A stretch of DNA of 64,000 nucleotides from the NCBI RefSeq assembly GCF_051622035.1, contig NC_135361.1, forward strand, positions 29,195,205-29,259,204, in the 5' to 3' direction. The notes under the pieces are model-generated. The model was not told the origin of the DNA and ran no database searches. It saw nothing but the letters and a program-made list of their open reading frames with translations. The first letter of the stretch is position 1. Every line of letters starts with the position of its first letter. Source of the stretch: Arctopsyche grandis. Lineage: Eukaryota > Arthropoda > Insecta > Trichoptera > Hydropsychidae. The translations under genes and the position numbers were made by a program. This document shows positions 31,109-43,934 of this stretch, piece by piece.

Positions 31109-34100
31109 TTTTAAAAAACTTGTTTTTTACTACAGTTTTTTTTTTTTTGAGCTACGATACTCCCAGCCAATTCAGGTACATTATATGTCGCAATTTGTTC
31201 TCTTATCCTATGGCACGCACCAATTTAAAGGCTTCAAGCTGCTCAACTAGATTGCTATTTATAACTTGGATTTTTTAAATCTAAACTAAGCTGATCTAGT
31301 TATCTTAAATAGATGTATTTTTATTTTTGTGTGATTTTTTTTAATATTGTATTTCAGCTTAAAGACTTCTATGAAATCATTTTCATTTTATTTTTTTAAA
31401 TAATTCTTATGACTATTTCCACGAAATAAAGAAAATAATCAAATGGAAAAACATAATGAAATAGTAACTCAAACGATATAAGAATCGAATACTATGAAAG
31501 TAGAATATGTGTGTGAATTTTCGGGGCTAAATTGAACCACCCCATTTCACGTTGTAATATATGTAAATAGTACGTATGCATAATGAAGTGTTTCTTGAGC
31601 GTTAATTTGTTAATGACGCGTGATTAAATTGACTCGATCGCCTAATATGCTAAATTGAACGATTAAAATTAACATCCCTTAACATGCCTAACGACATTAA
31701 ATTAGGGTTGTCAAAAAGGTCCTAAACGACGATAGCCTAATTAACATTAATTTGAAGGAGAAAAAATTAAACCTATTATATACATTAAACACGTAATATA
31801 TGATATATATACGATCCAGTGAGACGTTCTGTATTGAATAATATTAAGTTTTAATAATACATATCATTCTCATATTTTATATTTATATCTTATTGTTTTT
31901 ATATTACATACAAATATTTTACGCTTTTTCATTCAAATCCGTATGTTTAAATTTTCATTATTATTTAATGACACTTTCATCATTCGAATACTAGTTTCGC
32001 TAGATTCTGGTTAGTTCTATCGAGCTGTGAAATGACATTTCGAAAGCTTTTCAATCCAAAACAGTTATACTATGCGATATTTTTTGCGCTATGATATATG
32101 ATAATTGTCTATACATACATACATATATAAAAATATATATATAACATATACATACATTGTTAAATATTTTATATTTACTTTTATTTTTTTGTACATACAT
32201 GATATGTTACATATGTAAGCATGATTGTATAATGTAAAATATTATATAATAAAACACAAATATTTTACGTTTTAAATAAAAATTTAATTTTAAAATTATA
32301 GTTTAATTTTTAATGCGTCGAAAGGTTTTATGATTTGATGTAAATTTATGCATTGTAAGCGGATTTTTCCGGGTCGCAGAACATTCCAGCTTATTTTCAT
32401 AATGCTAAGTTCGGCTTAGTGAGTCAATAGTTTGTGGTTTTGGTACCTGTGTACACATACATATGTACTATATATACTACACAGTGTATGCTAATATACA
32501 GTTATACTAATAATAGTGTGAAAATAACAAAGGCTTCCTTCACATAGTACAAATCCATCAATTTTGAATATCTACATACATACAACCCTATTCCTTTCAG
32601 TCCCTCAACATTTCAAAAACCGTTCGATCTAAATATAAAAAATCCAGCATGTAGTTTATACTTCACTCAATTAATATACATAATTATTTTTTTTAATTAT
32701 TACACAGTTTCAAATAGATTAAAATCCCAGAAAAGAGATATTAGGTTAATTGTTATCTCTATTACAATATGAATGGTTTTGATCGTAATTTATCTATATA
32801 ATTAACAAATAATGCGTCAATTATATTTTTTTATTTAATGGCAGATAATTTAACAAATGTTTTAATGGTTGTATTTTATTTTTTTATTTAAATCACAATT
32901 TAAAAGTAGTTTTGAAATAAGCGTACGCATGCTGCGTATCCATGCATTGACCCATGCAAACATTGTCCTTGCCCAGTGCCGATTACCCCAGTGAAAGTAT
33001 GTAGTTCAATTGTTACGCTACAGTCACTAGCGATTCTATACTAATATATTTATTCAACACTTCATTACACGTCCATTCCTTACCAACATTTGTATAGAAG
33101 TTTTACTAAAAAGATACACATACAAAATCTATGTCAAGAAATATCTGGAGATCATACCCTATTATTTAAAGTCCGTATTCGTTGAAAGAAACACAACTGA
33201 ACAACTATATTAATTAAAAACACCATTCAAAATGAAAAAAACTTTCTAATATGAACGACAAGCAACAAACACTACGGGTACGTTGACCTTTTAACGGCCG
33301 CTAAAAAAATATATAAATTAATACACCCCTGTTGCAATGTCGCGCAAAAAAATGATTCGAAAGGCTAATTGGATTCTAGAAATTTATGGCTTTATTTGTG
33401 ACGACTCCGAACAACCCCCACGCGGTACCAGGGGGGGTGCGTCGAGGGGCGTTGTACATACATAGTAGCACAGCCTCTGAAAAGCTACCAGATAGCCTCA
33501 CACGCTATCTGCTCTTCCATCGAGGCAATCGATTTCGGGGTGGGGACGATTGGGAAAGGGGGTGGTAATTAGAGCGGCAACCGAACCCATTGTGAGCCAG
33601 GCTTCTGGAATAGGAGGTGGGTTGGTGGCAACCCCCTTGTGTAGCTTGGAGATATCTCGTAATTAACAGCTTGCCAAATCCGTCTGATCGCCTTCGAACG
33701 CTTCTCGGAGTAGTGTTTTCAATGGATGATGGGGCGGGGGTTGTACAAGGGGGTGGGTTGTGGAGACCGCTTGTTCAGATTAGCGCTTAATGAGCGTCAT
33801 AAGAATGTGTATAACTTTGGCTTAACAAAACGGCTCAATGGCTTGTTTAGGCCGCGCCAATTTACCATTGAGAGGATTTCCGAAACCGAATTACAAATTT
33901 GACTCAATGTGTATTACACATGTATTCAATAATCCCGTGTGAGAAGTGGACTCATTATCGGAATTGTTGAAATAGTGTTTAATTAGTGTTCTGGTGACAT
34001 TGTCACGATGATTGGTTAGGTTAGAATAGAGATTCTTAACCTTTTCAATTCAGAATGAAGAAACAGAATAAATTCGCAAAATAAAAAGCAACTTATGGCT

Positions 34101-34499
34101 CGCAATTGTGCATACTTTTAAAAGTAGGCACTGTCATAAAAGCTGTGAGTTGACGGAATACGCATTAACATCTATCTACTTCAGCTTATTAAATACAGAG
34201 GGTTGATACAAAGATTATTACTAATTTAAAATTATTAATTTTCCACGAATTCTAGAAACATAAAAACCTTACCAAAGGTTTTTTCTTTTTTTTTTTGGAA
34301 AAACATCTGGGGGAGTGCGCCTGTATTTTAATCCCCCCTCCCTCCCCCTAAAAAATCCTGGTTACGATCATGCTGCATGCCAATAATAATAATGATAAAA
34401 TTTTTATTCCAGACAATAGGAAGAATAGTGCAATCCCCATCGTCCATATAAATTATATATAGATAATAAATACAATAGTATTTATAAAAAATAAAAATA
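31109..34499. other. Intergenic DNA; unique GC-rich island at 33370-33800
   Basis: 31.1-33.3 kb is AT-rich with nothing recognised. 33370-33800 (ACGCGGTACCAGGGGGGGTG, GGGGTGGGGACGATTGGGAA) is unique in the window and non-coding in appearance, a candidate regulatory or unannotated transcript region. Confidence 0.4.
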
Positions 34500-35078
34500 A
34501 TGTTAAAAAATAATAATAATAATAATTAATCAATTTAATATCTATATAAGGCAGTCGGTGGAGTAGTTCCATCCATCGAAAATACATTGAAGAGTGCAAA
34601 TGAGAAGACGCGGCAGCAATAAGACAATTAGACGATAAAAGTACACGAAGACGTAAAGAGGCCGCTCTCATCCTGAGAATGGCCTCAAAGTAATGCACGT
34701 GCCTCTCCACGAACATTTGCCTGGTAGCCTGAAAAGAGCACGGTAGCAGTTTTTATATTGAACGTTTTTCCTCCTCATCGTCTCCCATTTGTATCTGGTC
34801 CATAGTTCTCTAGTATAGAGGATAGTACAAAAGGACATAAATAATTGTTTCTTAACCTCTACACTGGAGTGGTAAAACTGTCTTGCCAGCATATTTGCCC
34901 TTACACAAATAGCTCTCCTTTGCCTTTCGATGTCACAGTCATCAGGGAGATCCTCCGTCAGCAGGATCCTCTGTCCCAGGTACTTGACTTCCAGCTTGAA
35001 AACTATATTGGGAACAAAATGAGAACCTCGAGAATATCGGAAAATCAATACCATGGATTTACCCGTATTATACCGCAT
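34500..35078 (-). pseudogene. LINE reverse-transcriptase 3' fragment
   Basis: The minus strand reads VKYLGQRILLTEDLPDD, CDIERQRRAICVRANMLAR and LFMSFCTILYTRELWTRYK, then after a frameshift near 34720 FVERHVHYFEAILRMRAASL. This order is that of an endonuclease/reverse-transcriptase retroposon after the YADD box. The sequence ends in an (AAT)n tail at about 34505. Frame-shifted and 5' truncated. Confidence 0.82.
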
Positions 35079-35337
35079 ATTACATTTGTTCTACAGCATA
35101 ACGCGAGTAAACTTCCAGGAGGCGATTCAGAGCAGAGGTGCCAAGATCACCATGTAAAGTCACCAATGGTAAAGTCATTCATCGTAAGCTTAAAAGAGAA
35201 TTTTTTTAGAAAATTTATTTGAAACAAAGGTGACCAGCTAATTTTTTCTAATCTCTGAAATCTTTCAATGGGTTTCTAGGACTACAAATAAAGGTAATGA
35301 TAGAACTACGAATGATAGAACATTAACAATATTTATA

Positions 35338-35435
35338 AAATTATAATAATAATAATCATCAACATCATCCACAACCATTAACCATTCACTCTTGTATGAA
35401 AGCTTCTCAAATAAACTTCCATTCCTCTCATTTCA
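35338..35435 (-). repeat. RTE-like 3' end remnant
   Basis: The (ATA)n/(CATCATCC) start and the following words resemble the fragment at 17684, in the same orientation. Too short to place further. Confidence 0.4.
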
Positions 35436-35987
35436 TCTAATGATATAACTTTTGGCATTCCAAGCAGCCTGTTCATACTAATTGCCTGATGTTCGGCTTT
35501 AGCGGTGTTATGTAAGACTAACCAGTTTGGTGTGGCTATTCGTTTTTAAGATAGCCTCACTCCCAATTCAGCTCATCAGCTTAAGCCTGATGCAGCTTCA
35601 GATGATACTGGAGATGATCTCCATCATCTGACGGGATTTTATTGCAAAGCAAACTACTTTGTATCGTCTTCGCTAGGAAGACCAGATCACATTGACTGGT
35701 TCATAACCTCAACCACAGGGTGCGGCGCCATCAGCTCGCTCTACCTCCCCCTATATACACCCTTCTTCCACCATTTATACCAGACCAAATACATATAACA
35801 GCCTTACAAACTGTTTTCATTATTTTAAGCCTTTCCTGCACACCACACATGCTTGCGCACGAGTAGTACAGTTACAGCCGCCATACACACTCGCTGCAAC
35901 CGAAACTGAGAAAACATGGAGATCCCATGAGGAAACTAACTTCAGCTATACCACCTGGCTCCTGACCCTGGTGAAAACACACGCTAA
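35436..35987. other. Unique mixed-composition DNA, no gene assigned
   Basis: Balanced composition with CATCATCTGACGGGATTTTA and GTGCGGCGCCATCAGCTCGC but stops in every frame. It could be an old transposon. Confidence 0.35.
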
Positions 35988-36208
35988 AGGCAAAAACACA
36001 CTGAGAAGTACGTGATACGTGTTTTTTTTAGGCAAAAAATGACCCCCGGGAGTGTTTTCGGTGATATTTTATCCTTGTATTTATCATTTGATAGTGATCG
36101 ATAATCCCATATTTGAAGACATGTAGACCTCCCAAAGATATGCATTATGCACGTGCACAGCGGTAAGCCAAGGACACGTAACGTCCCATACCACTCAGTG
36201 TGTTTTCG
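35988..36208. mobile_element. MITE with AAAACACACTGAGTGG ends
   Basis: The left end GCAAAAACACACTGAGAAGT is mirrored by CCACTCAGTGTGTTTTCGC. The interior AGTGTTTTCGGTGATATTTT recurs at 62665 and 40833. It is the most complete of this family in the window. Confidence 0.65.
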
Positions 36209-36227
36209 CTATTATTCTCGTGGATAC

Positions 36228-36585
36228 CATAATATAACTCGGTGGTTACGTTTATGTTTAGCACCGTGAGATTACTGGGTTCAATCCTGTGCTAATCTTT
36301 AACACTGCTAGTAAGACTTGGATTCGTTACTCCAAGTCGATCGTTTCTTATCGAAGTTTTTCAATTTATCTGATTTTAATTGTTGAAACGGAAAAATTCA
36401 AATTGGAAAAAATCTTCCTACCCGCTGTCACAAATATCTTAATTTGATTTATGTACAATATGTAAATAAAATGTACAAATCTAAATCCATAGATGTCTTA
36501 ATGGATTAATTAATTAATTAATTATTTTTTAATTTCGTGTTCTTCAGCCTCTCAAAATACATTAATTTATTTAATAAAAATGTAA
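36228..36585 (+). repeat. SINE, degenerate, tail lost
   Basis: The head ATATAACTCGGTGGTTACG and GGGTTCAATCCTG are recognisable, as is the body GTCGATCGTTTCTTATCG. Confidence 0.6.
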
Positions 36586-36834
36586 AAATAATAGCAAATC
36601 CAAACTACTATGTATTATATAGCGATTTTATCCCTTGCTTTTAATAATAACATATTGACAAAGTCAAACTTAAATTAAGGATCTAAAAATTAAAATTTTA
36701 TTTAAAAGGACTTGGTTCACTGATTCTCGTATAACTTATCCCGTAGGCTATAAAATCTGATTTAACGTATTATACTTGCGTATGAGCAATGCGAGTTTCG
36801 CATAAATAACAAGTCATTCGTAAAAGATTAGCAG

Positions 36835-36985
36835 TGTGGGAATTTTCCACGGGCGCACATATTTTACAGGTGCGCCCGTGGAAAACTCCCGGCGATCTCT
36901 AATTTGATTTTTCGCCGGTGAATCCGGCGAATTTTCCGACTGGAAAACTTCGGTCACCGGCGAAGCGCTGTGTGCGAGAGGCCGT
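36835..36985. other. GC-rich block with a perfect 16-bp inverted repeat
   Basis: TTTTCCACGGGCGCAC at 36843-36858 is perfectly mirrored at 36870-36885 with an 11-base loop. TCGCCGGTGAATCCGGCGAA and TTCGGTCACCGGCGAAG follow, giving further short inverted pairs. No coding frame fits. Confidence 0.6.
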
Positions 36986-37479
36986 ACTACCTATACAACA
37001 TATTGCATTTATTGACAAAGTTTAGGGGAAAAGTTTGGCCACGTTTCCGGCCGGGCACACAAAGGTTCCCCGAACACCAGCAACCACCCCTTATCCCACC
37101 CATCCCGAACCCCCTTCCCTAGCCGTGGTCCAAACTGAGAGAGCTTAAATGGACAAAATTCTACCAGGTTTAAGCTTTATTCTCCGCGTCTATTATTAGG
37201 CTAAACGTAAATTCGGTCGAAGCTAGTAGGTGAGTGGGACACCTGAGCGAAAATTAATCCACCCGGAACGACTTGTCTCAGGAAAAGTTCACTTTTCAAA
37301 GTTTTTCCGGAACTTATTGTGTCCGTGAAAATGGTATATACACGTGTAAAGCCTTTCCGAACAGTCCTGTTTTTAAATGTTTACTTTATTCGCATACGAA
37401 GCATCAATAGATGAAAATTTGTGATCGTAGGAAGCTTCGACCTGGACTGGTTTGTAGTCAGTATTGATCATCGTTACAT
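36986..37479. other. GC-richer unique DNA, no gene seen
   Basis: CGTTTCCGGCCGGGCACACA and GAAAAGTTCACTTTTCAAAG (near palindrome) are visible. No coding frame. Confidence 0.4.
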
Positions 37480-37943
37480 CCATTTTCTTTTCATATTAAT
37501 CTAATATATTAACTATATGTGTGTCTTTACAATTCAATATGTTGAGAAAAATAACAAAATAATTTGATCGACAAGTTTAATAGCGACACTCTTTATATTG
37601 TTAACTACAATAAGTAAAAATTTCAATAATTACCATTCCCGATGAACTAAATAATGAATAAAAAACATTTACAAAGACCAACTTACATATGAGCCGTCTG
37701 AAAGATGCGAAAGTCCAATTTTCAGTTCCATAAACATTATTTCTGATTGACTTTATTCATAAAGTGTAGTCACTTCTTTCAATTCGATATATCCATAAGG
37801 TAAAGAATGCCCATATGTAAAGAATGTTCGATGTATCCAGAAGGAAAAACTAGTGCTAGTATGAATAGACCTTTACAGCCCACCAATATTTTTAAATATT
37901 GTTACTACAAAACATTTTATCCAATGTTTTGCGAAATATTTAT
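37480..37943 (+). repeat. Dispersed repeat Y, copy 2
   Basis: Same orientation as 13766-14190, with small indels; it ends at ATGTTTTGCGAAATATTTAT where a SINE head begins. Confidence 0.6.
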
Positions 37944-38290
37944 TACCAGCAGAATAGACCAGTAGTTAGTATAGAATGCTTTGAACAGAGTGGACACGGA
38001 TTCAAATCCCACTGGTTTCTGCTGGCCAGACCTTGGATTTGTGACTCCAAGTCGATCTTTTCCTATCAGAGTTTGCCATTTTATCTGATTTCCATTGAAA
38101 TGGTTCTTAAAAACTGGCAACCTTGCCTATCCCGAGTTTTTAGCAATCTCGAATTTCGCTGAATTGTATAAAATACTGCAAATTTAAAAATTTTACCATA
38201 AATGTTGATGTTAATTTATATGTACATATTTACTGAATTTCGCTGAATTGTTTAAAATGCTGCAAATTTACAAACTTGACCATAGAAAGA
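37944..38290 (+). repeat. SINE, type-B head, 3' end rearranged
   Basis: The head ACCAGCAGAATAGACCAGTA and TTCAAATCCCACTGG are followed by the shared body. CGAATTTCGCTGAATTGT and the following 40 bases are tandemly doubled (38149 and 38231). Confidence 0.65.
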
Positions 38291-38695
38291 CTGCATCCTC
38301 AAATCTCTATACATTGGGTATTGGTTGTATTAGTATACATATAGATATAAGAACTGCTATTTGATACTCCAGTAGGGCTCACCAATCTACCATTTAAGTG
38401 AGGGATATTCAATGATCCAAATAATTTTGAGTTCTTTAAATGCATATATAATGCAATACATAAATTCTACAGATTTGGCTTAGCAATGTTGTAAAATTTG
38501 GTTCTTTCCTAAACTTGACTCAAGCATAAGAAAAAATACAATCATAGAAAGACTGCAATCTCAGATCTCTATACATTGGGTAATGATTATTTAGTATTGG
38601 TATATAAGAACTTATTTGTATATGAAACTCCAGTAGGGCCACCAATCTGCCATTCAATTGAGGGATATTCAATGATCCAAATAATGTTGAGTTTT
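38281..38695 (+). repeat. Direct duplication, two units of about 155 bp
   Basis: CATAGAAAGACTGCA.TCTCA through GGGATATTCAATGATCCAAA occurs at 38281-38434 and again at 38543-38695, about 108 bp apart and about 88% alike. Confidence 0.8.
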
Positions 38696-38699
38696 AAAA

Positions 38700-39429
38700 C
38701 CCTCTACTGCCAGCAACACTCTCACTATTATCATTAAGATTTAGAACTACCTTATGTATGTATATGTATGTATGTAGGTATCATAGCGAAGGTTATTATG
38801 TAGCAGTAGCACCTATCAACCGATTGAGAAACTACCCTTGCCGATTGAGTGACATCTGCGAAATTTAAATTAAGAACGCTACACTGCAATTAACAGTCGT
38901 CGAATTGATGCTGGGGGTGGTATCTGAGGGAGGCTGGAAGCGGCCCTCATCAGTGGGCGACAAGTGGTGCGTGAGCACTGCCGGGGGTGAAGGATGTCGA
39001 CAAGGTGATGGTAAATGGTGATAGCGGGTGGGGTCGTTTGCCGCCCACCAATTTATTCCCGAGGGCTAATTTCGTATGTCCCCCCACCCACCCTGGCGTA
39101 CGCCCCTGTCATTTATACGCAGTGTATACAGTGTGGATGCTGAGTTTGCATCCATCCATACACCCACCCCCCAGACTATGGGAATATCTCCGTCGCGTCG
39201 ATTAATCGGAAAACTACATTAGTCGGAAGGGTCGTTTTGCCTTGGCGTAGGTGAAATGTTTATGTGTGGGTGTAATTATTTTAGAACCCAACTACATAAA
39301 ACCTAAGGCCTATTCCAGACGCTGACTATTTGCTGAATCGTAAAAGCTAGTAATGGAGTTGAAGAACTGGGCGTAAGAAAGTCAACTAATATTACATACT
39401 ACATAATTTGATACAGTATTTTATTTTTA
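38700..39429. other. Unique GC-rich island, no gene assigned
   Basis: 38890-39240 is GC-rich (GGGTGGGGTCGTTTGCCGCC, CCACCCACCCTGGCGTACGC) and includes short frames without family resemblance. Candidate regulatory DNA. Confidence 0.4.
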
Positions 39430-39500
39430 TTTTTTATTTAATTTACATCAAGAAGGCCTAACAGGTAAACCCAATGCGCCTTCCTGGCCAATTATATAAA
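39430..39500 (-). repeat. SINE tail fragment
   Basis: AAGAAGGCCTAACAGGTAAA and GCGCCTTCCTGGCCAATTA are present. Nothing of the body remains. Confidence 0.7.
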
Positions 39501-39572
39501 CATATATGAACACCATCCATATATACACAAATACTTACACGTATACACAAATACACATACATACATACATAT

Positions 39573-40165
39573 GTTACACCGAATCCGTGAAATTGTCTAT
39601 TACACGCATTCGGCAAGAGAATTGAAAAATGCAAGAATGTTGCCCAGTACACGGATTTGGCAAATTTTTTGGCGAATGCGTGTATTCGGCAAGAATTTGT
39701 CTGCTCAAAGCATGGAGTCGGCAAATAGACAGCAGCGCTCCGGTGTTGTTTTTTAGAACTGGACAGCGTGGACAAGTGTCAAAGTGACAGCTGAATGAGG
39801 ATGTTTAATTTAGTTTAATTTACATATTTTTATGTATAAAATGAGTACATACCTATATTTCGATCATCTCATATGACTTATACATAAATTAATGCCATTT
39901 TTATACATTTTGATCAATATTTTAACAGTGAAACATTTGTATGTAGTCATATTATACATAATAATATGTAAATTAAACTAAATTAAACATCCTTATTCAG
40001 CTGTCACTTTGACACATGGTTATAATATAACACGCTGTCCAGTTCACGCATTCGGCAAAGAATTTACGGAATCCGTGAACTGGGCAACGTGCTTGCATTT
40101 TTCACGCATTCGGCAATTCTCTTGCCGAATGCTTGTAATAGACAATTTCGTGGATTCGGTGTAAC
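39573..40165. mobile_element. Fold-back element with long inverted arms
   Basis: The left end GTTACACCGAATCCGTGAAA is mirrored at 40135-40165. Inner inverted blocks (GTCAAAGTGACAGCTGAATG at 39778 and its mirror near 40000; the TTTAATTTAGTTTAATTTAC block) make most of the 593 bp self-complementary. Arms contain repeated ATTCGGCAA words. It sits in an (ACAT)n context that hides any target duplication. Confidence 0.75.
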
Positions 40166-40181
40166 ACATACATACACACCT

Positions 40182-40185
<4 letters not shown>

Positions 40186-40262
<77 letters not shown>
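40186..40262. repeat. (TA)n microsatellite
   Basis: About 76 bp of TA flanked by (CA)-rich sequence, directly right of the 39.57-kb fold-back element. Confidence 0.95.
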
Positions 40263-40268
<6 letters not shown>

Positions 40269-40805
40269 CACATACAATACATACATCCATATACATACAA
40301 ACATTATACATGCATATACACATAAACACATAAATAAAGATAAATTACTCATATATATTAAAATAAAAAATAGCATACATATGTATATAAATAAAGATAA
40401 AACCAACATACATACACATTATGCTAAATAATAAAATTACAAAATGAAAACAACATGTGTAAATATGTATGTAGCTAGAAGTCATTTAAAATATGCTGCC
40501 TGACAGAACTGTATGATGCAGTAAAAACATCAAGGCTCCCAGAAAGCAGGTTAAATAATCGAATGGCTCTTGAAAGGGGTGAGTCATCAAGCACATTAGT
40601 TCTGGCCCGAATAGGCAGGAATAGAGCTCTGGAGCGAGATTCTCTCAGTTTCTCAGGTACCCTAAGTTTAAGATTACACAGAACTTCAGGAAGATGACGT
40701 ATAAAACAATATGACGTATAAAGGAAGATGACGTATAAAACAATATGAAGGATGACGTATGAAACGTATAAAACAATACTCCAGGTACGCTGAATCCATA
40801 ACGCA

Positions 40806-41165
40806 ACGTCCCTTCACAAACCTCACCCCCAGTAGTGTTTTCGGTGGTCCTTGAATTGACATAGGTTTGAGAGTGATTCATAACGTTGATTCTCATATTT
40901 GAAGAAATGTAGAAGAATCTTATTCATATAATGAGATCGTACACAATGCACATGAAGTAAGTTACATATGCATACCTATGTATACCCGAATTTAGTGTAA
41001 ACAGCATGTGACCATGTTGTTGTTTTTTAGATAGCTTTGCAAATGTAAAAAAACTAGCACGCATATCTATACTGTGGCACCCAAGCAAAATATACCTGCA
41101 TAATTTTTCACCACATAAGACCAAGAACGTGCCCATGCCTTTCAATTCAGTGTGTTTGCGCCTTA
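40806..41165. repeat. Degenerate member of the AAAACACACTGAGTGG family
   Basis: AGTGTTTTCGGTGGT and CATATTTGAAGAAATGTAG recur from the 36-kb and 62.6-kb copies, and the right end TTCAGTGTGTTTGCGCC is kept. The left end is lost. Confidence 0.5.
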
Positions 41166-41303
41166 AGAGCTGCTTCTTTTCGACAACAATATTGAATAAG
41201 GTTTTGTAATGGTAGCTAAATATTAAAGAATCTAATCGTATATATTAATTTTCTAATTCGTGCCCACGTGCGTACGTGTAAAGTGCGTGTGAATGTCCAT
41301 TAA

Positions 41304-41446
41304 CATGCTCCGTCTCTCTTTCTCCCCTTGGAATCGTATATCGTCAAAAGAGACGGAACATGGCGAGTGTGAACGAAATACTCACTCACCATGCTCCATC
41401 TATCTTTCTCCCCTTGGAATCGTATATCGTGGAAAGAGACACGGCA
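41304..41446 (+). repeat. Direct repeat, 86-bp period
   Basis: CATGCTCC(G/A)TCT.TCTTTCT followed by CCCCTTGGAATCGTATATCG occurs at 41304 and 41390. Confidence 0.8.
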
Positions 41447-41997
41447 AAGTGTGGGAATAAGAGTCGGCTTTGCGCATGCGCTATGTTGCTGTCACTTTGG
41501 GCAGTGGTTATAATTTATAATTCTTTTGTTTATGTTGGCCTATCAAATGGCGGCTTCAGTTGAACCAAATTGCGATCTTTTACCGAGTGCTTAAGTGTTG
41601 GTGCTCCCAGGCCACTAGTCTAAGTAATAAAAATTGACAAATATGTAAATAAATTCACAATAGCTTATATTAAGAAAAAAATTGAGTCATATTGTGGAAG
41701 TCAGTAGTAAATGAGTGAATTTTTAATAAATTTACATTATAATTAAAAAGAAAGATGGCAAATATTCATCTATCACGCTTTCAATTATATTTAAGCTGCT
41801 ATTATTTTATTTTATTTCAATCGAACACGTACACTCGCCTTTACAGATCGCTCCAAAATGACGAGTGTACTAATACAGATACAATACAATAATACAATAA
41901 TACAAGCATTTTTAGATAATGCGAATTCATACAAACATCATCCACAGTGACATCTATGGAGAAATTTTTGCAGCATTTTGTTATATAAAATACTATA

Positions 41998-42430
41998 TAT
42001 ATAGCCAGCAGCATAGCTCGGTCGCTAAGCTTCTGCTTAGCGTCAAGAAGGTGTCGGGTTGAATCCCTGAATGAAAATGAATTTTTCAGAGTATGCTGTT
42101 GGTCAGACCTGGATTTGTGACTCCAGGTTGATCGTTTTCTATCAGAGTTTGCCAATTTTCTCTAATTTCATTGTTGAAACGGTTCCCGGACAAAAAATTG
42201 GCTAAAAATTTTTCCTACCTACTATGTCATCTTTATTTGAAGTTTGATTGATGTACAATAAAATGTATGTACAATTCATAGATGTCTCGTTAATTTGCGA
42301 GTTTTTCAGTGTTTCGCAATTCAACGAGTTGTAATAAAAATGCTGAATTTGTATTTGTAATTGGCCAGGAAGGCGCATTGGGATTAACCTGTAAGGCCTT
42401 CCTGGTATATAGGTAAATAAATAAATAAAT
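41998..42430 (+). repeat. SINE, type-A head, full length
   Basis: The head ATAGCCAGCAGCATAGCTCG, the body and the tail CTGTAAGGCCTTCCTGGTAT with (AAAT)n are all present. Confidence 0.82.
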
Positions 42431-42433
42431 AAA

Positions 42434-42628
42434 TTGGCGAACCTCAAGACCCTGAATAACTAATACAGGAACCGTTTCAATGAAAATCAGAAAAATTGTC
42501 AAACTCTGAAAGGAAACGATCGACCTGTGGTCACAAACCAAGGTATGGCCAACAGCAACTAGTGGGAATCAAACCGTGACCACTCCACTCGAAAGCATAA
42601 TATGCTAACCATTAGTCCACGCTGCTGG
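42434..42628 (-). repeat. SINE head half, type B
   Basis: The body GGAACCGTTTCAATGAAAAT leads to a type-B head (ACCATTAGTCCACGCTGCTG on the plus strand). It abuts the 41998 copy tail to tail. Confidence 0.68.
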
Positions 42629-42629
42629 T

Positions 42630-43930
42630 TGTAAAAAAGATTAAGAGTAATGTTAAGCAATCGATTGATAATTTACACGTGGGATTCAGTTGTATAACCT
42701 AGAAGAAGGCATGTATGAATGATTAAGTTGACATGCGTGAGTAGATTGAATGATGAGGTTGGTAAGATGTAATGTGACGGGCAGACCGTTGCGGCGCTCC
42801 GCCTAGTAAACATTGTTTTAAACCGCTCAACTAGTATCATTTTAATCTACCAGCCATATCTTCTGAGAACCAGATCCTACAATTATAAAGAAAAATTCAC
42901 CCAAATAGCCCAAACATGGGCGGCTTTACACTGGTGCCCGATTTGAGTTGGCTATAACGCTTTGCACAGCGCCCATACTCGATGCTGTTTTTAATATTTT
43001 CACTCCTTTTGTAACGGATACGCTTACTCTTTGAAGTTCTTCCTGCAATTTACTCTCCTTTACGACGTTTATAAATCTTTATTTAAATTTCAAAAAAAAA
43101 AAAGAAAAAAAAACATGGCGAAACGCGCTGAAAGGTTTCGCTCTTCGCATTTTCATCTCTCGCTACCACTACAAATTATAATAAACTTCCTGCGAGCTTT
43201 CATATAATTTACAACCGAGGGAGTATTCAACAAAAGATTAACTGCAAAGTGTTTCGAATATCTGTGCAAGATCTACTACCCACCCCCAAAAGTTTATTAT
43301 TAGACGATAAAATTTATACGTGCGAATGCCAGTTTTATTTCCCAAAAAAAAAAATCAACCCTCATCCTATTCACAAGTTCACAGTCAATACAACAAAAAA
43401 TACAATACTTACCTGTAGAAGCAACCTAGTTTTTTTGTACTTTCAGTACTTATATAATACTACGAAGGATATTCGTTCGAAGCGTTGGAAAATTTTCAAA
43501 TAATATTGGCAATGTTGCGAAACGTCAGTTACAGTGTTTTTACCCTCAGTATTTGCATACACCTTTAAGACGTCTCCAACGGAGTTTGCTCTAATAAACT
43601 AGGGTTGTTACCCCATAGTAATACCCGGCTCGATGAGTAATTGCACATCGTTTTCACGCCTCAATCATCTCTCATAACACTTCAATGACTTTTCATTTTT
43701 CACGTCCTATATTAATATTTCAAATCAACCCCTTTGGTGACTCATCCTTAAAAGTATTTTTTAAAAAATAAAATCATACCCGCTTCTTACTACATACATA
43801 TAGTACGATTTAAAATATTGCATCGATAAAAAAGAACTGTATAATAATTACATAGAAGCAGTAAAAGTCAAACCTGGTCTAGATTAGAGCTGAAATTGAG
43901 CTTTAATGGAACAATTGAAATAGAGTAGTA
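42630..43930. other. Intergenic DNA, no gene seen
   Basis: Mostly unique sequence with an 18-base near-poly-A patch at 43088-43110. Short frames lack coding features. Confidence 0.45.
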
Positions 43931-43934
43931 GTAG

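Noticed and set aside
38281..38695. CRISPR-like array
   Set aside because: Only two long units that differ from each other, in a eukaryotic genome; no regular short repeats with spacers anywhere in the window.
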